Part shown: piece by piece, positions 27,301 through 42,300 of the stretch
Numbering within the stretch: position 1 is the stretch's first letter
How the letters are laid out: each line of letters begins with the position of its first letter
Assembly (NCBI GenBank): GCA_944472155.2
Contig: OX235279.1
Location: 142,200,920-142,264,919 of the forward strand
DNA: 64,000 nt
Reading direction: 5' to 3'
Source of the DNA: Trichobilharzia szidati
Taxonomy: Eukaryota; Platyhelminthes; Trematoda; Strigeidida; Schistosomatidae
Notes under the pieces: model-generated
Seen by the model: only the letters and a program-made list of their open reading frames with translations
Databases searched by the model: none
Told to the model about the DNA's origin: nothing
Made by a program: the position numbers and the translations under genes

Positions 27301-30300
27301 TAGGTGAAAAGATTGAATGGGTTAGTTACTAAAAATTATTATACGAAAACTGCAAAAAAAATTGACAACAAAATGTTGATGACAGATAAACTTGAAATTA
27401 AACCCACGGTAGTAGGAGGGAGTGGAGAAGTTTCTTCTGTGTGCATAAATCAGGCTTTTCTATCCAAATCGCTAAGGCTTCGGCAATTCAAAGTATACAG
27501 AAGCTTGTCGATTTTGGATGGCTTCTTTTGACTTTATAGATGACTTTGAACGACTTCTCCTTGCTAATCGAATGACCAGTGTTGAGTATATGCTCAATAA
27601 CGGCGCTCCTTATTGCTCCGTTGTTACCTTGTTTACCTTATTTAAAATTATCCAGATATCGAAAAATGTCTGTTTTCATACACAGGGCTGATATAATCTA
27701 AGATGCGGCTGGAAGTAATCTTGAGAATTAGCTAATAAGGGGGTGGAAATAATTGTTTCACAGAAATCAAGGCAAGAAGCCTTTGCATTGAAATAGATTT
27801 TATAAAGTTCTATACGGGCAACTCCTTTCAATGAATATTTAAGTGATTTGAACAGTTAAATATTTTGCATATTTGATAAGTTTATTCGATAGAACACACT
27901 CACACAGTGTTGCAGTACTATTATTTGGATGGTGTTTCGAGTACAATTCGCTGCTCATGTCTAGTTATTAATACGGTATGGCTGTGTGTTATATTAAATA
28001 AAAAAAATCACTTACTATGGAATTTTATTCTGCCATAGAAGCCAAATTCTACTTTTACTCCTTGTCTAATAAGAAAACAATTTTTTGTATATTTTCTTCA
28101 GCCGCTCCTAGATTTCCACCAGATTTTGTTCGTTATCGTCAAAAACAGATTGTACGTCTGGGTGCTGAAATTGAATTCGATTGTCCAGCACAAGGATCCC
28201 CTCCGCCTACAATTACATGGTATTATAAAGGTGCACCACTGTCACAGTTCAATGCACCAGCTAAATACACCTTCGACGATAATGGCAGTAAATTGAAGAT
28301 TATCTCGGCTACTGGCAAAGACTTAGGAGAATATCAGTGTTTGGCACGGAATGAAGCTGGGAATGTATCAAAAATTTATGAATTAGAAGTTATTAGTAAG
28401 TGAAATCTGTGGTGAAGATATTTAAAATTTTACATAAACTATTTATAGAGCTATTTTCCACTTGTAAATGTTTCATAATACTTCTGAAATTAAGTAGTGA
28501 TACTTTCAGGATACATAGTAAGTTTCTTCTTAGTTTAGAGAATTGGTTGTAGCGTTTTCAAAGATTCACACTAAAGCGTCTTACGTATAACAGTCTTGTT
28601 AACACAAATTCGAAAAAATGACAAAAATCATTCTGCTGAGCAAGATGGAGTTATTAATCAGAAATCATTTCTAGTGTACTTAAGCATCATATGAAGACAG
28701 ATTTAGTGTTTCTTAAGGGAATACAAGTTCATCAATAATTAGATTGATTATCTGTGCAAAACATACATATTTTGCAAGAAAGACAAACCTTCTGATAATA
28801 AAATTCCGTTCTTATATCTTCTGTCTGCTCTACATGGTATGAGTGATGAATCAAAGTAAAACTTACACAAAAGAACAATATTTCAAGTTGACACCAGGTC
28901 AGTTAAGAGAACAGTTGCGCTATGTATGTCGTGAATTGGCAGAAGTCGAAATTCACTAGCCATTGAATCAGGTCACAGCGGCTGAATGGTCTACAAGCTC
29001 GCCTTGTGACCTGAAGCTCCTAGGTTTGGATCTCAGTGAGTGAGTACGGATGAGGAGTCTCAAAGCAGGACGAAACATCTGTGCAGTACTCTCAGGTTTT
29101 CCCATGGTTCTCTAACTGATATCAACTCGTTACCAAACCAATAGACAATTTAAAGAAGCACAAAACAAGAAAATGGAAGTTAAATTAGAAGAAAAGCTAA
29201 GAGCAGATTAGTGAAGACTGTTAAAATCTGGAAGATAACTTCCAATGACTGATTCATGTTATCTCCAAGACTTGAACCAGCCAATATATATCTATCTGTT
29301 TACATATATGCATAAACAACCCCTTAATAATATTTCTGTCTTTTTGATATTATTATAATTTTAGTGCCGCCTTTAGTTAGATTGGACAAAACTGAAATAC
29401 GTGAAAGGGAAGGTGCTACCTTTACTGTGCACTGTTCAGCTGAAGGACATCCTATGCCAACTTTGGAATGGTTTAGAGAGACCGGAGGGCTATTCCGACT
29501 TGGAACAAGTGTAGATATCAGGTGAGAATATGAAATTTGGATCTACATAGATAATGATGTTTGGTAATTTTCACAATTAAACTGTAAGATTTAACATGTG
29601 GTTGAAATTACATGATTGGTGTTTAAGGAACCCGGTTTGATACCATAAATAGCAATCAAGAAAACAACGGGAATGTCAAGATGGTATACACTAACATCAT
29701 TTGAGCACCTAGTGGATGTGGATTTGGGATACGAGAACAATCGGAGTAATTATAGTTAAAAAACATAACATTTAAGAGACTGTGTTAAGGTATATATGTA
29801 GTTTCCTGAAAATATGTTTAAGATTTTCGATACAGTCATCTTGGAAACAAACCCACGAAATGATCGCTACGACCGAAACTGACTCATAGTGGTCTGGATG
29901 CAAGAAGCCAATCTCTGCATCCTACTGTATAGCTGACAAAACTTCATTGAGACACGCGTAGTCACAAAGACAAATATTTGTTGCTGGAATCTGCAGTTCT
30001 ATTCAACAGTAACATCAAAAATTGAAAACTGCCTCAAAAGTGCTGTTGGATGGCTATGCAGTCCAGTTAATTTTTTAAGTACGAAAGATATACTGTAGAA
30101 CAGAAATTTTTATTCATTCACGTTCCCAGTGGAACGTAGGGCTTCAAACTGCAGCTTTGAAGTTTCGGTAGCTGTGTCAGCAAGAATCAGGCACTAACGT
30201 TTCCCGAAGACAGTCCAAGGTCAGCATGGATTTGACTCACTCAAACAAAATCGCATAACCACAATGAGAAGTGTTACAATTAGAGAATAAATAGTGACAA

Positions 30301-33300
30301 AGACAAATAATACGGATCAGGTCAACAGATAATATGAAAATATCAGAAGAATGATATACAGTTTAGAAAAACGGATAGTTATTACATAGTTAGTTTGAAC
30401 ATGCAAATAAGTATAAATGTTGTGATTAGATAGTTCAGGAGGGATTTTTCAAACTATCTTTTAGTTAAAATCAAGTTAGTTACAATACACTTGCTAGTAA
30501 TACATAGTAAATTCTTGACCAATGTTCTCCGTAACTATAAAATCTGAAAGCTGATATAAAACTGATCAGAAAAAGTAAATTTAGTTTAATGTTCGATTAC
30601 TTCCAGACTAGGTATTACTTTAGGAGTTGCATTCAACCTTATATTTGCAAACCGTTACTGTTAGAACTCACTAGTGGCTATTTCATTATGCAAACCATAC
30701 AGCAAAGGAGCGAACTTAATTCACCCGAAAGCTGGTGAGTCGAGACATCCAAAATAGTGATATCTCGTGGCTCAGACTAGAATATCAGTCATCATCTATG
30801 AATGTAGAAACTATATGAGGTAGTCTAATTTTCTGCAAAAAGTTAAGTAATCCTTACAAATGTGTGAAATTTTTATTCTTTAAAAATACCTTTTGTAGTA
30901 CTGGACTGTTAACAATCACAGATGCTAAAAAAGAAGACAGTGGTCGTTATGTTTGTAAAGCCACAAATAAAATAAGCGAAGATTCGAAATCAGTTATGAT
31001 CGAAATAATTGGTAAGCTTATTTTCCCGCTTAAATTATCATTTCATACTTATTTCTGTATTGGAAACAGAGAGAAGATATCTCAATCTGGTGTATTGTAA
31101 CCGAGAAAAACCCTGTTGTGACGGAGTGATGCTGAGTTGTGAGTTTGTCTAACCTTACGAGAATGCACCTCCGGAATACAACATTATAACAAACTAATCA
31201 CTTGAAAATATCTTCCATTTTGAGATGGACACAAAGTTAGACTGGGAAAAACGAACCGGCACGATAACAATCACAACAACAACATTTATTGGACAAAATA
31301 CTTAGTGTATCATGTTAACAGAACTTCAGGAATTTAATCCCTATAAGAACGAATCAAAACGGTCCAATAAGGTTGCCATGTCGGAACATGCATAAATCAT
31401 CGCCTCACGGCTAAAAAAGAAACTTTTCCGCGCTAGACAGATAGTAATATGCTTGCATACTCATCTAGGAGAGCTAAAGAGCAAATCAACAACTGGTCAG
31501 ATTTGATATATACCCTTGTAGCACCGACAAATGAATCAGTTCCGACTAGCTCAAAGTAGTGTCTAAATATGCCCGTATACTTTTACGTTAATTCACTTCC
31601 TACTGAACACTGATAAGAATGTCTAATATATCATTAAAATACCTGATTATCAAAATCTCAGCTGAAAGAATTATTCAATCTGAAGACATTCACAAGATTT
31701 CATCATCAGCTGACATCACTTAGAGAACCATTGAAAAACCTCAGGGTACTCGACAGCTGTTTCATCTGAATTTAGGACTCTTCATCAGCACCCACCCACC
31801 GGGGTTGAAGTGAGGGACCTTCAGGTTATAAGGCTAGCCCTCAGACTATTAATCCATTGGGACCCGATCCAATGACCAGCCCATGAAATCCAACTTCTGC
31901 CAATTCACGACATAGCGCGACTACTAGCCAATGTCTTCGGCGAGTATTTGTCCTCACACCCGACCTGCTGGACGCTGCTGGATAGGCTCCCAGTGGCTTC
32001 ATGGTCTACGAGCTCGCCTTGTAACCATTAGGTCCTGGGTTCGAACCCTTGCAGTCGTTGCGTACTGATGAGGAGTCCCAAACTGGGACGAAACAGCTGT
32101 CCAATGGTTCCAATGGTTCTCTAATGGATGTCAGCTCATGATCAAATCCTGTAACCAATCAATCAAATCCCTACAAATCAATACCTGAAGACATTTAATT
32201 ATAAGATCGTTTGAATTTATTCATTTGTGGGATTCATTAACTTCCCGTCGAGGTAATTATCTTGTCACTAAAATCTGAAGTTTACTGACTAGTATTTTAT
32301 TTGAATTTAGTAGATATAGTGAGTATTTATTGAGCTCACTTTCTAAAGGGTTTATTTTAGTGACACAGAAATTTCAATTACCACAATAAAATTACCATCA
32401 TTACTGGCGTACATTCTCCATCTTCACAATAAGAGAAATTGACGGAATAATACAGTTACATACTTGAGATGTGTGACTTAAGCAATTCACCGTCAGCCGT
32501 AATGTTCTAGCTTAGAATCTCACTAAACCTACTTCTGACTGAGCTGTTGGATAGTAGGATCACTCCACATAAAATAATTGTGCCTTATAGCTTCGTTCAT
32601 TCGAAATATATTTTGAATGATTGGGTTCTAATGAAATTCAGCAATAAGTTGACATTCTTATTGTTAAATAAGTGGATATAGCAAATATATTAATACTGGC
32701 TCTACACACTATTTGGCAGTTTTCAAAACACTAAATAAAGTGAATTCTTAGCCTCCCTATGATCCTATTCAGTAACTAGGATTATAAATTATTTAATTGC
32801 CCCTCTTTATTTCGAAAGATTAATAAAATAATTATACTTATATATGTAAATGATAATAAACATCATTTTTCCATTAATTATTTCTTCAATTAAGAACGAC
32901 CTACCATACATACTTCAATAAAGCCGATTCTGGCAAAAGAGAATGAACAAGTCTTGCTACCGTGTAGAACAAGCGGTACACAACCAATACGTATTCAGTG
33001 GCTTCTACCATCTGGTCAGCTAATCACAGCTGATCAACCAGGTATATTTAGGCTATTACCTGAACAAGTAAGTTTTTATTGAAAAGACGAAGATTGAGTT
33101 TATACATATATACATATATATGCATGAGGAGAAGTGTATATATCTGGTTTTATTAAATGTACATGTGACTTTCCAAAAAATCAAATCAACAACTTAGTTT
33201 TCGGAACTAAATCAAAGGCGCTAAACCAGATAAGGCTGAAACTATGGCACCACTTGGCGTTATCTTTCAATGAGACAAATGTGAGCAAAGGAAATCATAA

Positions 33301-36300
33301 AAGAACTTCTCTTTCCTTCACGTTCCCCAGTGGAACATAGGGCTTCAAGCTAGTAGCTTGAAGTTTCTGTAGCAGTGTTTATTTTACAGGATGGGGTTGC
33401 TAGCCTCATGCCCAACCTTTCCTCTTCACCAGCGTTATTTCTGGCTTAGCGAGGTAAAGGAGTGCGTCGGCCGGGGATCGAACCCCGGACCATGTGCATA
33501 GTCGGCGAGTGTCCTAACCGTTATGCAACCGAAAGAACTACTCAGTACTAAGTAAAACGCAAAAATATAATATTCCTAATTGAAGTAATGTGTAAATTAA
33601 TGTCTGAACTGATAAAAGAAACACCGATGGAATCTCGTACATCAGGAATAATTGCGGAAGCTGTTACTGAAACGCCAGGAACCATAGTTTCTCGAACAAA
33701 AATTTCAGTTGACCAAAAGAGTACTTTGAATGGACACTAATTAATAACAAGTGTAATGTTTCTAGTCCTCTGTCTGATGCAGACTGAATTCCTTCAGTAA
33801 AATTTGCAGTGTGGCCACAAGACAGAGTACAGCAAAATACTGAGAAATCAACGTCATCTATGTGAAGGGAAAGGAATCTGTTAACCCAAGTGGACGTTCT
33901 CTTCACCTCTGCATCTATCAACGCCAACTGACAGTCAAAAGACATAACATACATTCGCCTACACCAATTCACGTGAGCAATAATGGAAATCAGTTCAACT
34001 GGAGAAATGTAAAAGTTTTCTACTGAGGAAATACAAGTAATGCTAGACAATTCCTAGGATCTTGGTACACAAATCAATTTGTACTTAATGGACGTGTTAT
34101 ATAGATCATTTGTGTATTGGGGGTCGAGAAACAGACACATACAAGTTCTGGAGTGCAGCAGAACCAATAGATAAACAAAAGTACACATATGTAATCTGCA
34201 AAATAGAATTCGATTTTCATGAATGATTTTGGAGTGCAGCTCAACTTTATAATTAATAGTTTAATTTCAGTTATAAACACGTAAAACATAAAGTACTACT
34301 GTTTTATTCTTCAGGGCCTTTTAATTGAAAAAGTCCGTTCAGAACATGCTGGACGTTATCGATGCTCAGCAAATAACGAAGCCGGATTTCAGAATGCTGT
34401 TGTCAGCCTAGAAGTGCTCAGTAAGTTCTTGTTTTTTTTCTCGCGTGAATCTCATCACGAACCGGCATCATTTAGGAGATTGTTGAAGGTTAGAGACCAC
34501 TAGACATCTGTTTTGTCCCAGTTTGCGGCTCTTCATGTTATTTGTTTCAGAACATTTAATCTGACTTTACTGATTTATTATGTACTGTATGAAACTATAT
34601 AACAGGGAAAGAAACTTACTTATTTTACAAGCGTTTGCTACTTCGTTATTGATAATATGGGTGTGAAAATCCAAAACACTTGAATACATCTGTAGTTCTG
34701 AATAGCTTAATCAAAAGAATACTATTCTTTTATTTGCTTCGTTTTGACTGGTACTGACATACTTCATGCCCTAAATGGGACTTATCAAATAAATGTTCCG
34801 AAAAATCATCGAATGTTGTCTCCCCAACCATGTCTGAATGTTACTGCTGACTCAATATGGAATCGACTAAACATGCTTTCATCTTTATTGAATGATTGAA
34901 AATGCAATTCTGTAGATTAATAGCTACATTTGGTAACGGAAGTAAAAAAACGGTCAGATTTCATGAAAATTCCGACAAACGATTAGGATGATCGAATCAA
35001 TTTTTCTCTACCAATATTTAAGGGACTTGAAGCTTTGCATGCTAACCAAAGCAGTCAAGTTAAATACTTTTTATGCGGGGATTTTATACTACTTCAAATA
35101 TTAGAAAGTAGTTTGAAGAGAATATTCCATTTTCAGACGACAGATTTTTTCCTTTCAAACAGAAATGTCTGGATAATTTTGTATTTATTTCAATATTTTT
35201 TCCTTTTTAGTTCCACCAACATTAGTTAAACCATCTAATCTAGAAGTGTCTGGACGATTGAATTCTGTCTTACGGTTGAATTGTGAGGTTGAAGGCGGTT
35301 CACCGACTCCAACTTTAATTTGGGAACGTGATGGTGTAACATTCAGTCGAACGAAAAGTTATTATACTACAACAGAATCTGGTCTGTTCATCTTTAATTC
35401 GCTAAAGTAAGGGTCTGTGATAAATTGATTAAGATAGATTTGATAATCTGCATGTTCTTGTGACTTATTAAAATTATCACCTTTGGTGTAGCCGTCACCA
35501 GTATTCAATGACCAGTCGATATTAACGAGTAACTGATTGATTGACTGAGTGTTGAGTACTGATCATCGACAGACAGTTTAATAAAATTGGAAAAGAAGAT
35601 AGTATGGTTAATATATCTACTGAAAGGTGCTTATTATTGGTAAGAAAAAAACTCAGTTAAACAGTTTTAGCCAAGTTATCTCCAGTTTGTACAACCACGA
35701 AGATATAATGCAGTGAGAATCCACTAAAGCTATTAGCATGAAAGCCCGAGAATCAATTACACAAGTGAATATCCAGCGGAAGCGGTATGTTAATTTGTAA
35801 AACTCGAATAGTAACACAGTTGGAATGACTGAAACAATTATTTACAAAGGGAACTACTCTCATCATTGATAAAATATGAGAACCGTACACTGAAACTTTA
35901 ATTTCTGCAGAAAATTCTAGTTGTTGTTGCTGCTGCTTGCTACCACACCTTGTTACCTTCCATATAACACAAAAGTTTCTGGCTTTCTGTTGTCAGAATC
36001 TTCTTAGATGGTTTGTGTTTTCACATAACTTTTGATGAACCCTCACTGCATACTTCTGCAACAACCATATCAGGAGCTCGCTTCACAGAATGTTCACTAT
36101 TATGCCTTTTGTTCACAAATGTGAATACTATAAACTAATGTTTCAGTTTCTACAAATGAAGAGGAAGCAGTGACACAGGATACGCTTAATCAGATTCTCG
36201 TGTGAAATGTCTTATTAGTAGCTGAATTAATAATTAACGATGATGTCAGTATACATGTCGTAAATAATAATAATAATCACTGTCTATAAATTTCAATGTA

Positions 36301-39300
36301 TCTGAGTGCAGTTAAGCTGAATGCTTTCTTTTTCTTTTGATAATTAAGGCCTGAAGATGAAGGTGAACTTACGTGCATTGCCAAAAATGCAGCCGGTGAA
36401 GACCGTGTAACTTTTCGTGTATCCGTTCAAGGTAAGTGAATATTCATTGACAGAGTTATGGAGAGTTGACAACATTACATTAAATATCAATATACATATA
36501 TGAGAAGTTGCATCAGGCATCGTAAACAGAGAGAACAATAAAGATTACACCATGAATTTATGCCAGTTAGCTAATAAAAACCTAACCTATCGCAAGGGAT
36601 TTTAGAACGATAGGTGCAATTAACGAGTAATCAATATGCACGGATAGTTATAAAGCCTGTTGTCAAGGAACCTAGCCCTAAGCTCCTATTGTAACGAAGA
36701 CGCTCCGAACCGATAATTACTATGTATCTTCTCGACTTTAACTCCAAAACACCAGTATTCTTTGAAGGAAGTTATATTGTTTGGTAATTAAAGTAAAGAT
36801 TAATACAAGTCTACAAACAAATGTTTAGTACAAATAAAATTATAAGATACTTTTATTCATATTCTTCCGTCTTCTTCGAACTTGCACACGATCGAACCAT
36901 TCGCGCCTTTGAGTTGCCCACCAATGGCTACCAGTTCCAATAAACAAACGTTCAATGTTCACGTCCATTGACACCTGTATATAGCCTTAAATCAATTGTA
37001 AAAGTAGAACAAATAGAAAATGAAATCTTGAAAAGACCAATACGAAAGATATACTTGGATTTCTTTATAAAGAGTCTATGAAAGCGATTCCGCCGTTATA
37101 AAGGTGTTATGAAAGACTTTATTCACAAGAGCTAATTACAGTTGTTGTCATCATAGGTAGGTTGGACGCCTTGAGATTGAAAGTGCTAATCAACTTATTG
37201 AGTTGAACGAAACAAGTGTTTCCTCTTCAATAAGAATCTTCTGTTAGGAGTATTGAGTGAAACAATAAATTAATCCTAATTCAGTGAGTGATTTTTCAAT
37301 GTTAAATATATATTATACTTATTGGATGGAGCCCCGGGGTGAAGTTGAAAATTATACGAGATAGTACTCTACTTAAGATTACTCTGAAAGGATCAGATAT
37401 ACTGGCAATATATGATTTCGCGTAACTGCTAATACCATGAAATGCCTAAGCCTTACTAGTTTGTTTTCATTACACTTAGTTCATTATATCTTTTGATTTA
37501 ATATAATCAGTTACTAAGACACATTGTTCGGTTTCTTTTTATAGTTCCACCACGTGTCTCTCTGCCAATTTCAACTATTGGCTATGAAGGCAAATCAGTT
37601 ACAATGAATTGCGAAGCTGATGGTCGTCCAAAACCTGAAATTATTTGGGAATTCAGAGGGCAGCCGCTAACCAGTTATCTGGATGATCGTGTTCGTTTCG
37701 AAACACCAACAAAGGTTACAATACATGACTTGAAGGTAAGTGTTAATTGAACATGCTGATTAATTCATTCATAGATAACGTGTTTCCCAATAAAACCACT
37801 AAGAAAAGGGTTCTGGCTGAAATACATGTTTCCCCCTTTAGCATTGAGTACAGATATCTGCTAAAACCATTGAATAGATTACTAATAACTAAAATTAAAG
37901 AAAAAACAGTGATTCGTATCTAGAAATGAATAAACAATCAACCAGGTTATCAGTTTAACACTCTATTCATATTGGAAATAACCAAGTAGGCATTTAAAAT
38001 CAAAAGATGCATTGAGCAAATAGATGTATTCCATTTCAGTCGGTTTTTTATCACGTGTTATGCACTTAAAAGTTCAAAGAAACGCGTTAAACGTGTTATG
38101 ATTATAAGGCGTAGACTGTGATGAAAATGTTAGCCAGCTCTTAATACTACATCGTCGTGTGTTATATCAAATAAAATTACCCAATATAGAGTATATTTAA
38201 CAACCCAGCTGAATTTTGTGTTCTCTTTGACGTGTGAATCGATCTTGTTGTGGATCTCAGTCGTTGAAGTGGTAATCAGAGTTGTTGTATCCATTGTTTA
38301 GCAGTTGACTGCGATTTAGGAGCGTATTTATGGTACAGAAGTCACTCTAATAACTAATTATTTCTGAATATGAAAAATCAGCAGATGTAAATAAGTATGA
38401 CATATGTTTAGTGCTTCTGTCTGAGTCGCATACTTGGCGAATACGTCATTAAAAGCATTTTCGCCCAAGTCTACTGCAACACTTATCAACACCTGCCTTC
38501 ATTCGATAAGGAAGATCAGATATCCGGGAAGTAGAAGCAACAATTAAATCTGCCGGGCAGCGAACTAGCCAAGGACCTACTTTAATGACCAGCATTTTCT
38601 CTAAAAACCAAATGAATAATAATAATACTATACTTTGGTGATATTTTGTTTCACTTTTTCATAAATAGCCTACTGATGGAGGAACATATTCATGTATTGC
38701 TCGTTCTCCTGGTCAAGAAATGGCAATGGATTCCACCTTCCTAACAATTTTCAGTAAGTATTTTAAGAATTCACTTTATACTCAAATAAATATATAGTTA
38801 AGTGGAAACAAAAGAGCAGTCATAGTAATTGAAGCTTGTATTTACATTTCCAATGTTCTGATCTTTTATTGAAACTGAGAAGGAAATAAATTCAAAGTAC
38901 TTGAGAAGGCATAACTTGAGCAAATGTATTATCAAGGAAGTTAATCCTAAGACCCTATTATTTCCGAAGACACTCAGAATGGATAAACCACTAGGCACAA
39001 AAATCGACTTTCATTCAAAAACACAATAGATGGCAGGAAATTGTATTCGTATTCTTTCGTCTTCTTCTAACTTGTACACGGGAATTCAGCCTATGGTTTG
39101 AAAGTTGATAAACAAGTACAATAAAATAATTGTTACTTGACTATGAGAAGCTTCTGTGATGGGGCTTCACAAAATGTTAATTTTTTTTGAGAAAAAATTG
39201 AGAACTTACAAATCATGTATTATCTTTTTCGTATTTCTTATATAAACCAAATGTATTCTGTGTGATTAATTATAGCTAAACCAGAGTTTGAGAGAACACC

Positions 39301-42300
39301 GAATCAAACAACTGAGGCCTATGAAGCTAGATGGATACAGTTTCGTTGTATTGCTAATGGACATCCAAAGCCAGACATTCGTTGGATGCATAATGGAAAT
39401 ATCATTCCAAGTGAGTTTACAATGTCAAAATGATGTTAGATATTTATTAATTGCAATATATTCCTTCATATTTATAAAAATGTTTTCTCTTGAGATAAGG
39501 TTTAAGAGAGTCCTATTTATATGGTTTCTAACTAACCTATAAACTGCCAAGCGTTTTAATACAAGTTGAGATGACGGTTAGAAAGGGGGAATTGTGAAGA
39601 GAAAACATAATATGAGCATGTTACAGACAATATACATATCATGACACATTACTACGCACAGTTGAAAGTTGAAGCCGTAATCTTTCTGTTACTCAGCTTT
39701 ATTATTACAGAATATACTTATCTAAAGAGGGATATTCTGTAAGGATCTACTGCGCTTATCGATGACTTTGTTTTATCTCAGAGGTGTTTTTCTAATTTTC
39801 TTGGGTATTAAAAAAGGATTTGTGATTTTTGAAGTATACCAAGTCAGACGAGAGAGCGTATACTAGTGGCGCTTCCGCACAAATCATCAGGAATTGTAAA
39901 CCATGGGTGATTTATTGTCCATCTGCCTCTGTCGAGGCGTTTCGGACTAGGATAAAGTAGATGTCCAATACTGATTGCTTTCCCAAACTTTTCTCAGATT
40001 TAAACATCACTACAGCCCACCTATTACCTCAATAAAAGTCACTGTTTTCGTGTTCAGCACCAAATTGCAGATAAATGTTGGTTAATATTGCGAACAGCCA
40101 TTTCTTCAAACCTTCAGATCATCAGCTTAGGGCGTTATAGCCGACTGTATCAAAAGAATGATTCAAGTGGGCGAATTCTTACAAACTTCCATTTAATATG
40201 AATGCAATTTAATATAATACATTAAATGTAACATACAATGTTATTATTGGTATATACTGGGACCTAGTGTTTATTCAAGCTGAATGTAGAAATTGGCAAA
40301 TGTGAGATTCTTTGGCATAAAGAAAATTACGTTAAAGTGTCCGGTTAAGTAATGAAACATTTGTGATCAGTTACTGTAAAGTACCGGAAAACATTACTAC
40401 TGACCCTTCCATAGCTAATTTTACGTTTTCTATCTGTTCATTGGAGCTCTGATGAGTTCTTTAGAGATACAAATGAAATATTACCAGCCGCCAATTCAAT
40501 AACTTAGTAATCACGAAGTTGTGAACCTTAGGTTGTGACAACTACAATCATTACCACTACAACTAGAGTGTAGTATTCAAATAAAATAATGGGTATGGTT
40601 CCTTTTGGTGTTGTTGTGTCGTGTTGACTTGGGTGGTTTAATTCTAGGCATCATCTTCTGTGCTAAATTCAAGATAATTTTTTTCCTTATTTTAAACAGG
40701 TAATCCAAGTAAAAATGGAGTTGGTTCATTGGTTCTTGGTCCACTAAGAACTGATCAAGCTGGTCGATACACCTGTGTAGCCAAAAATGATGCTGGAAGT
40801 GTTGAATATGATTTTGAACTGAAGGTTAAGAGTAAGTGTTTCGTTCAATGTACTACTAACAGCGAATCCAGAAATGATGGTCATACTGTTTTAATTTGTA
40901 GGGTGCCTGTTGATTTCCTAGGCATTATGTATGTGACTAACGTTATTTTGTTTGTATACAGTTCCTTTATCTTAGGATGAACATATGTGTATTTTAAACA
41001 ATCTTCAAACATGAAGCATTAAGTTACTTACATCATAATGAATCTATTGGAGATTTTTCTCCATAGATTTGTGTCAAAAACAGTTATTTGCCCGTAGTAT
41101 AGTCCATGCACAGTCTAAGTATGTAGCGTAGTATGTTCTGTGTTGTTTAACGTAATACTTTATAGGCTCATATGGAGTGTATGTGAATCTGCTTGACTTC
41201 ACTATTTAGTCATTTTCATTTGATTTCATTTCTTGTATTTCTGAGTCATAGTATACATGAATTTTATCTCCTTTTCAGCCCGTCCTAAAGTGCATGTCTA
41301 TCAGTCAGATGAACCACCTAAAGAAAGTGATACAACTCGTCTACGATGTGAAGTTAGTGGAGATGCTGATTCAGTTATATGGTTAAAAGACGGGAATAAA
41401 ATTTCAAATTCAAGTCGTTTTCGTATACTAGACAGAGGTTCCAGTCTTGTCATCAAAATGGCAAAGGTTAGTGTTAGTTTTCCTTTTTTTAACGAAAAAC
41501 TTGAGGATTTGCTCATGATCTATCCTCCATTTCGCATTTATAATTTTCAGCTTCCCATTTAGGAATTAAAATGTTACTGAGAGTTTTAGGGGTAAAATGC
41601 CGTCTCAGACATCACCTCTACCTTGCAAGCTACAGATGGTCCTCATCCTTATTCTGTATTTATCATTCACTGCATAGATTCTGCTTGAGAATAACAATCA
41701 AAACGAAATGTATTGCGTCGGTGGCACAGTGATTAGGACTCTCGGCGACCATGCACATGGTCCGGGGTTCGATCCCCTGCCGACGCACACCTGATATCTA
41801 TGGTCGGCCTGCAAAATTTGGGCTACCGATATCCATGCTGAAAATTCCATACTTGTACTGAAAATACGGTGTGGCATCAAGCTGTAATCAAAAAAAATAA
41901 AACAAGACTTGGTTTTTTCATACCTGTCACACAATCCTCAGTGAACAGGCAAGTTATCTACAAAGAGAAGTTGACTAAATATCTGTTGTATGTATTATTC
42001 ACTGTAAATAAACTATATAAAGTGCCCAAAATTATAACTGTATGAAAATGCCCACTAAATTATCCTAACCAATATAACACTCAACTTCGAAGCTTATAGT
42101 AAACTTGTTCATGTAATGCTACTACAGTATATCATAATTTTAAAGCTGATTCCAAGTTTCGTCATTAGGAAAACATTATGCGATTAAATACTGTCATTTT
42201 TAAGTAAACAAAATAAATGCTTTAATCGCTACGGGACAAGCCCGTTGATCATTTAGCCAGTAGGTTGTCATCTAACTATCTGTAAATTCTAACTTCTGTC

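Noticed and set aside
33664..34050. 128-codon minus-strand ORF in intron 12
   Set aside because: No motif, signal peptide, splice context or repeat match; composition is like chance ORFs in this AT-rich sequence.
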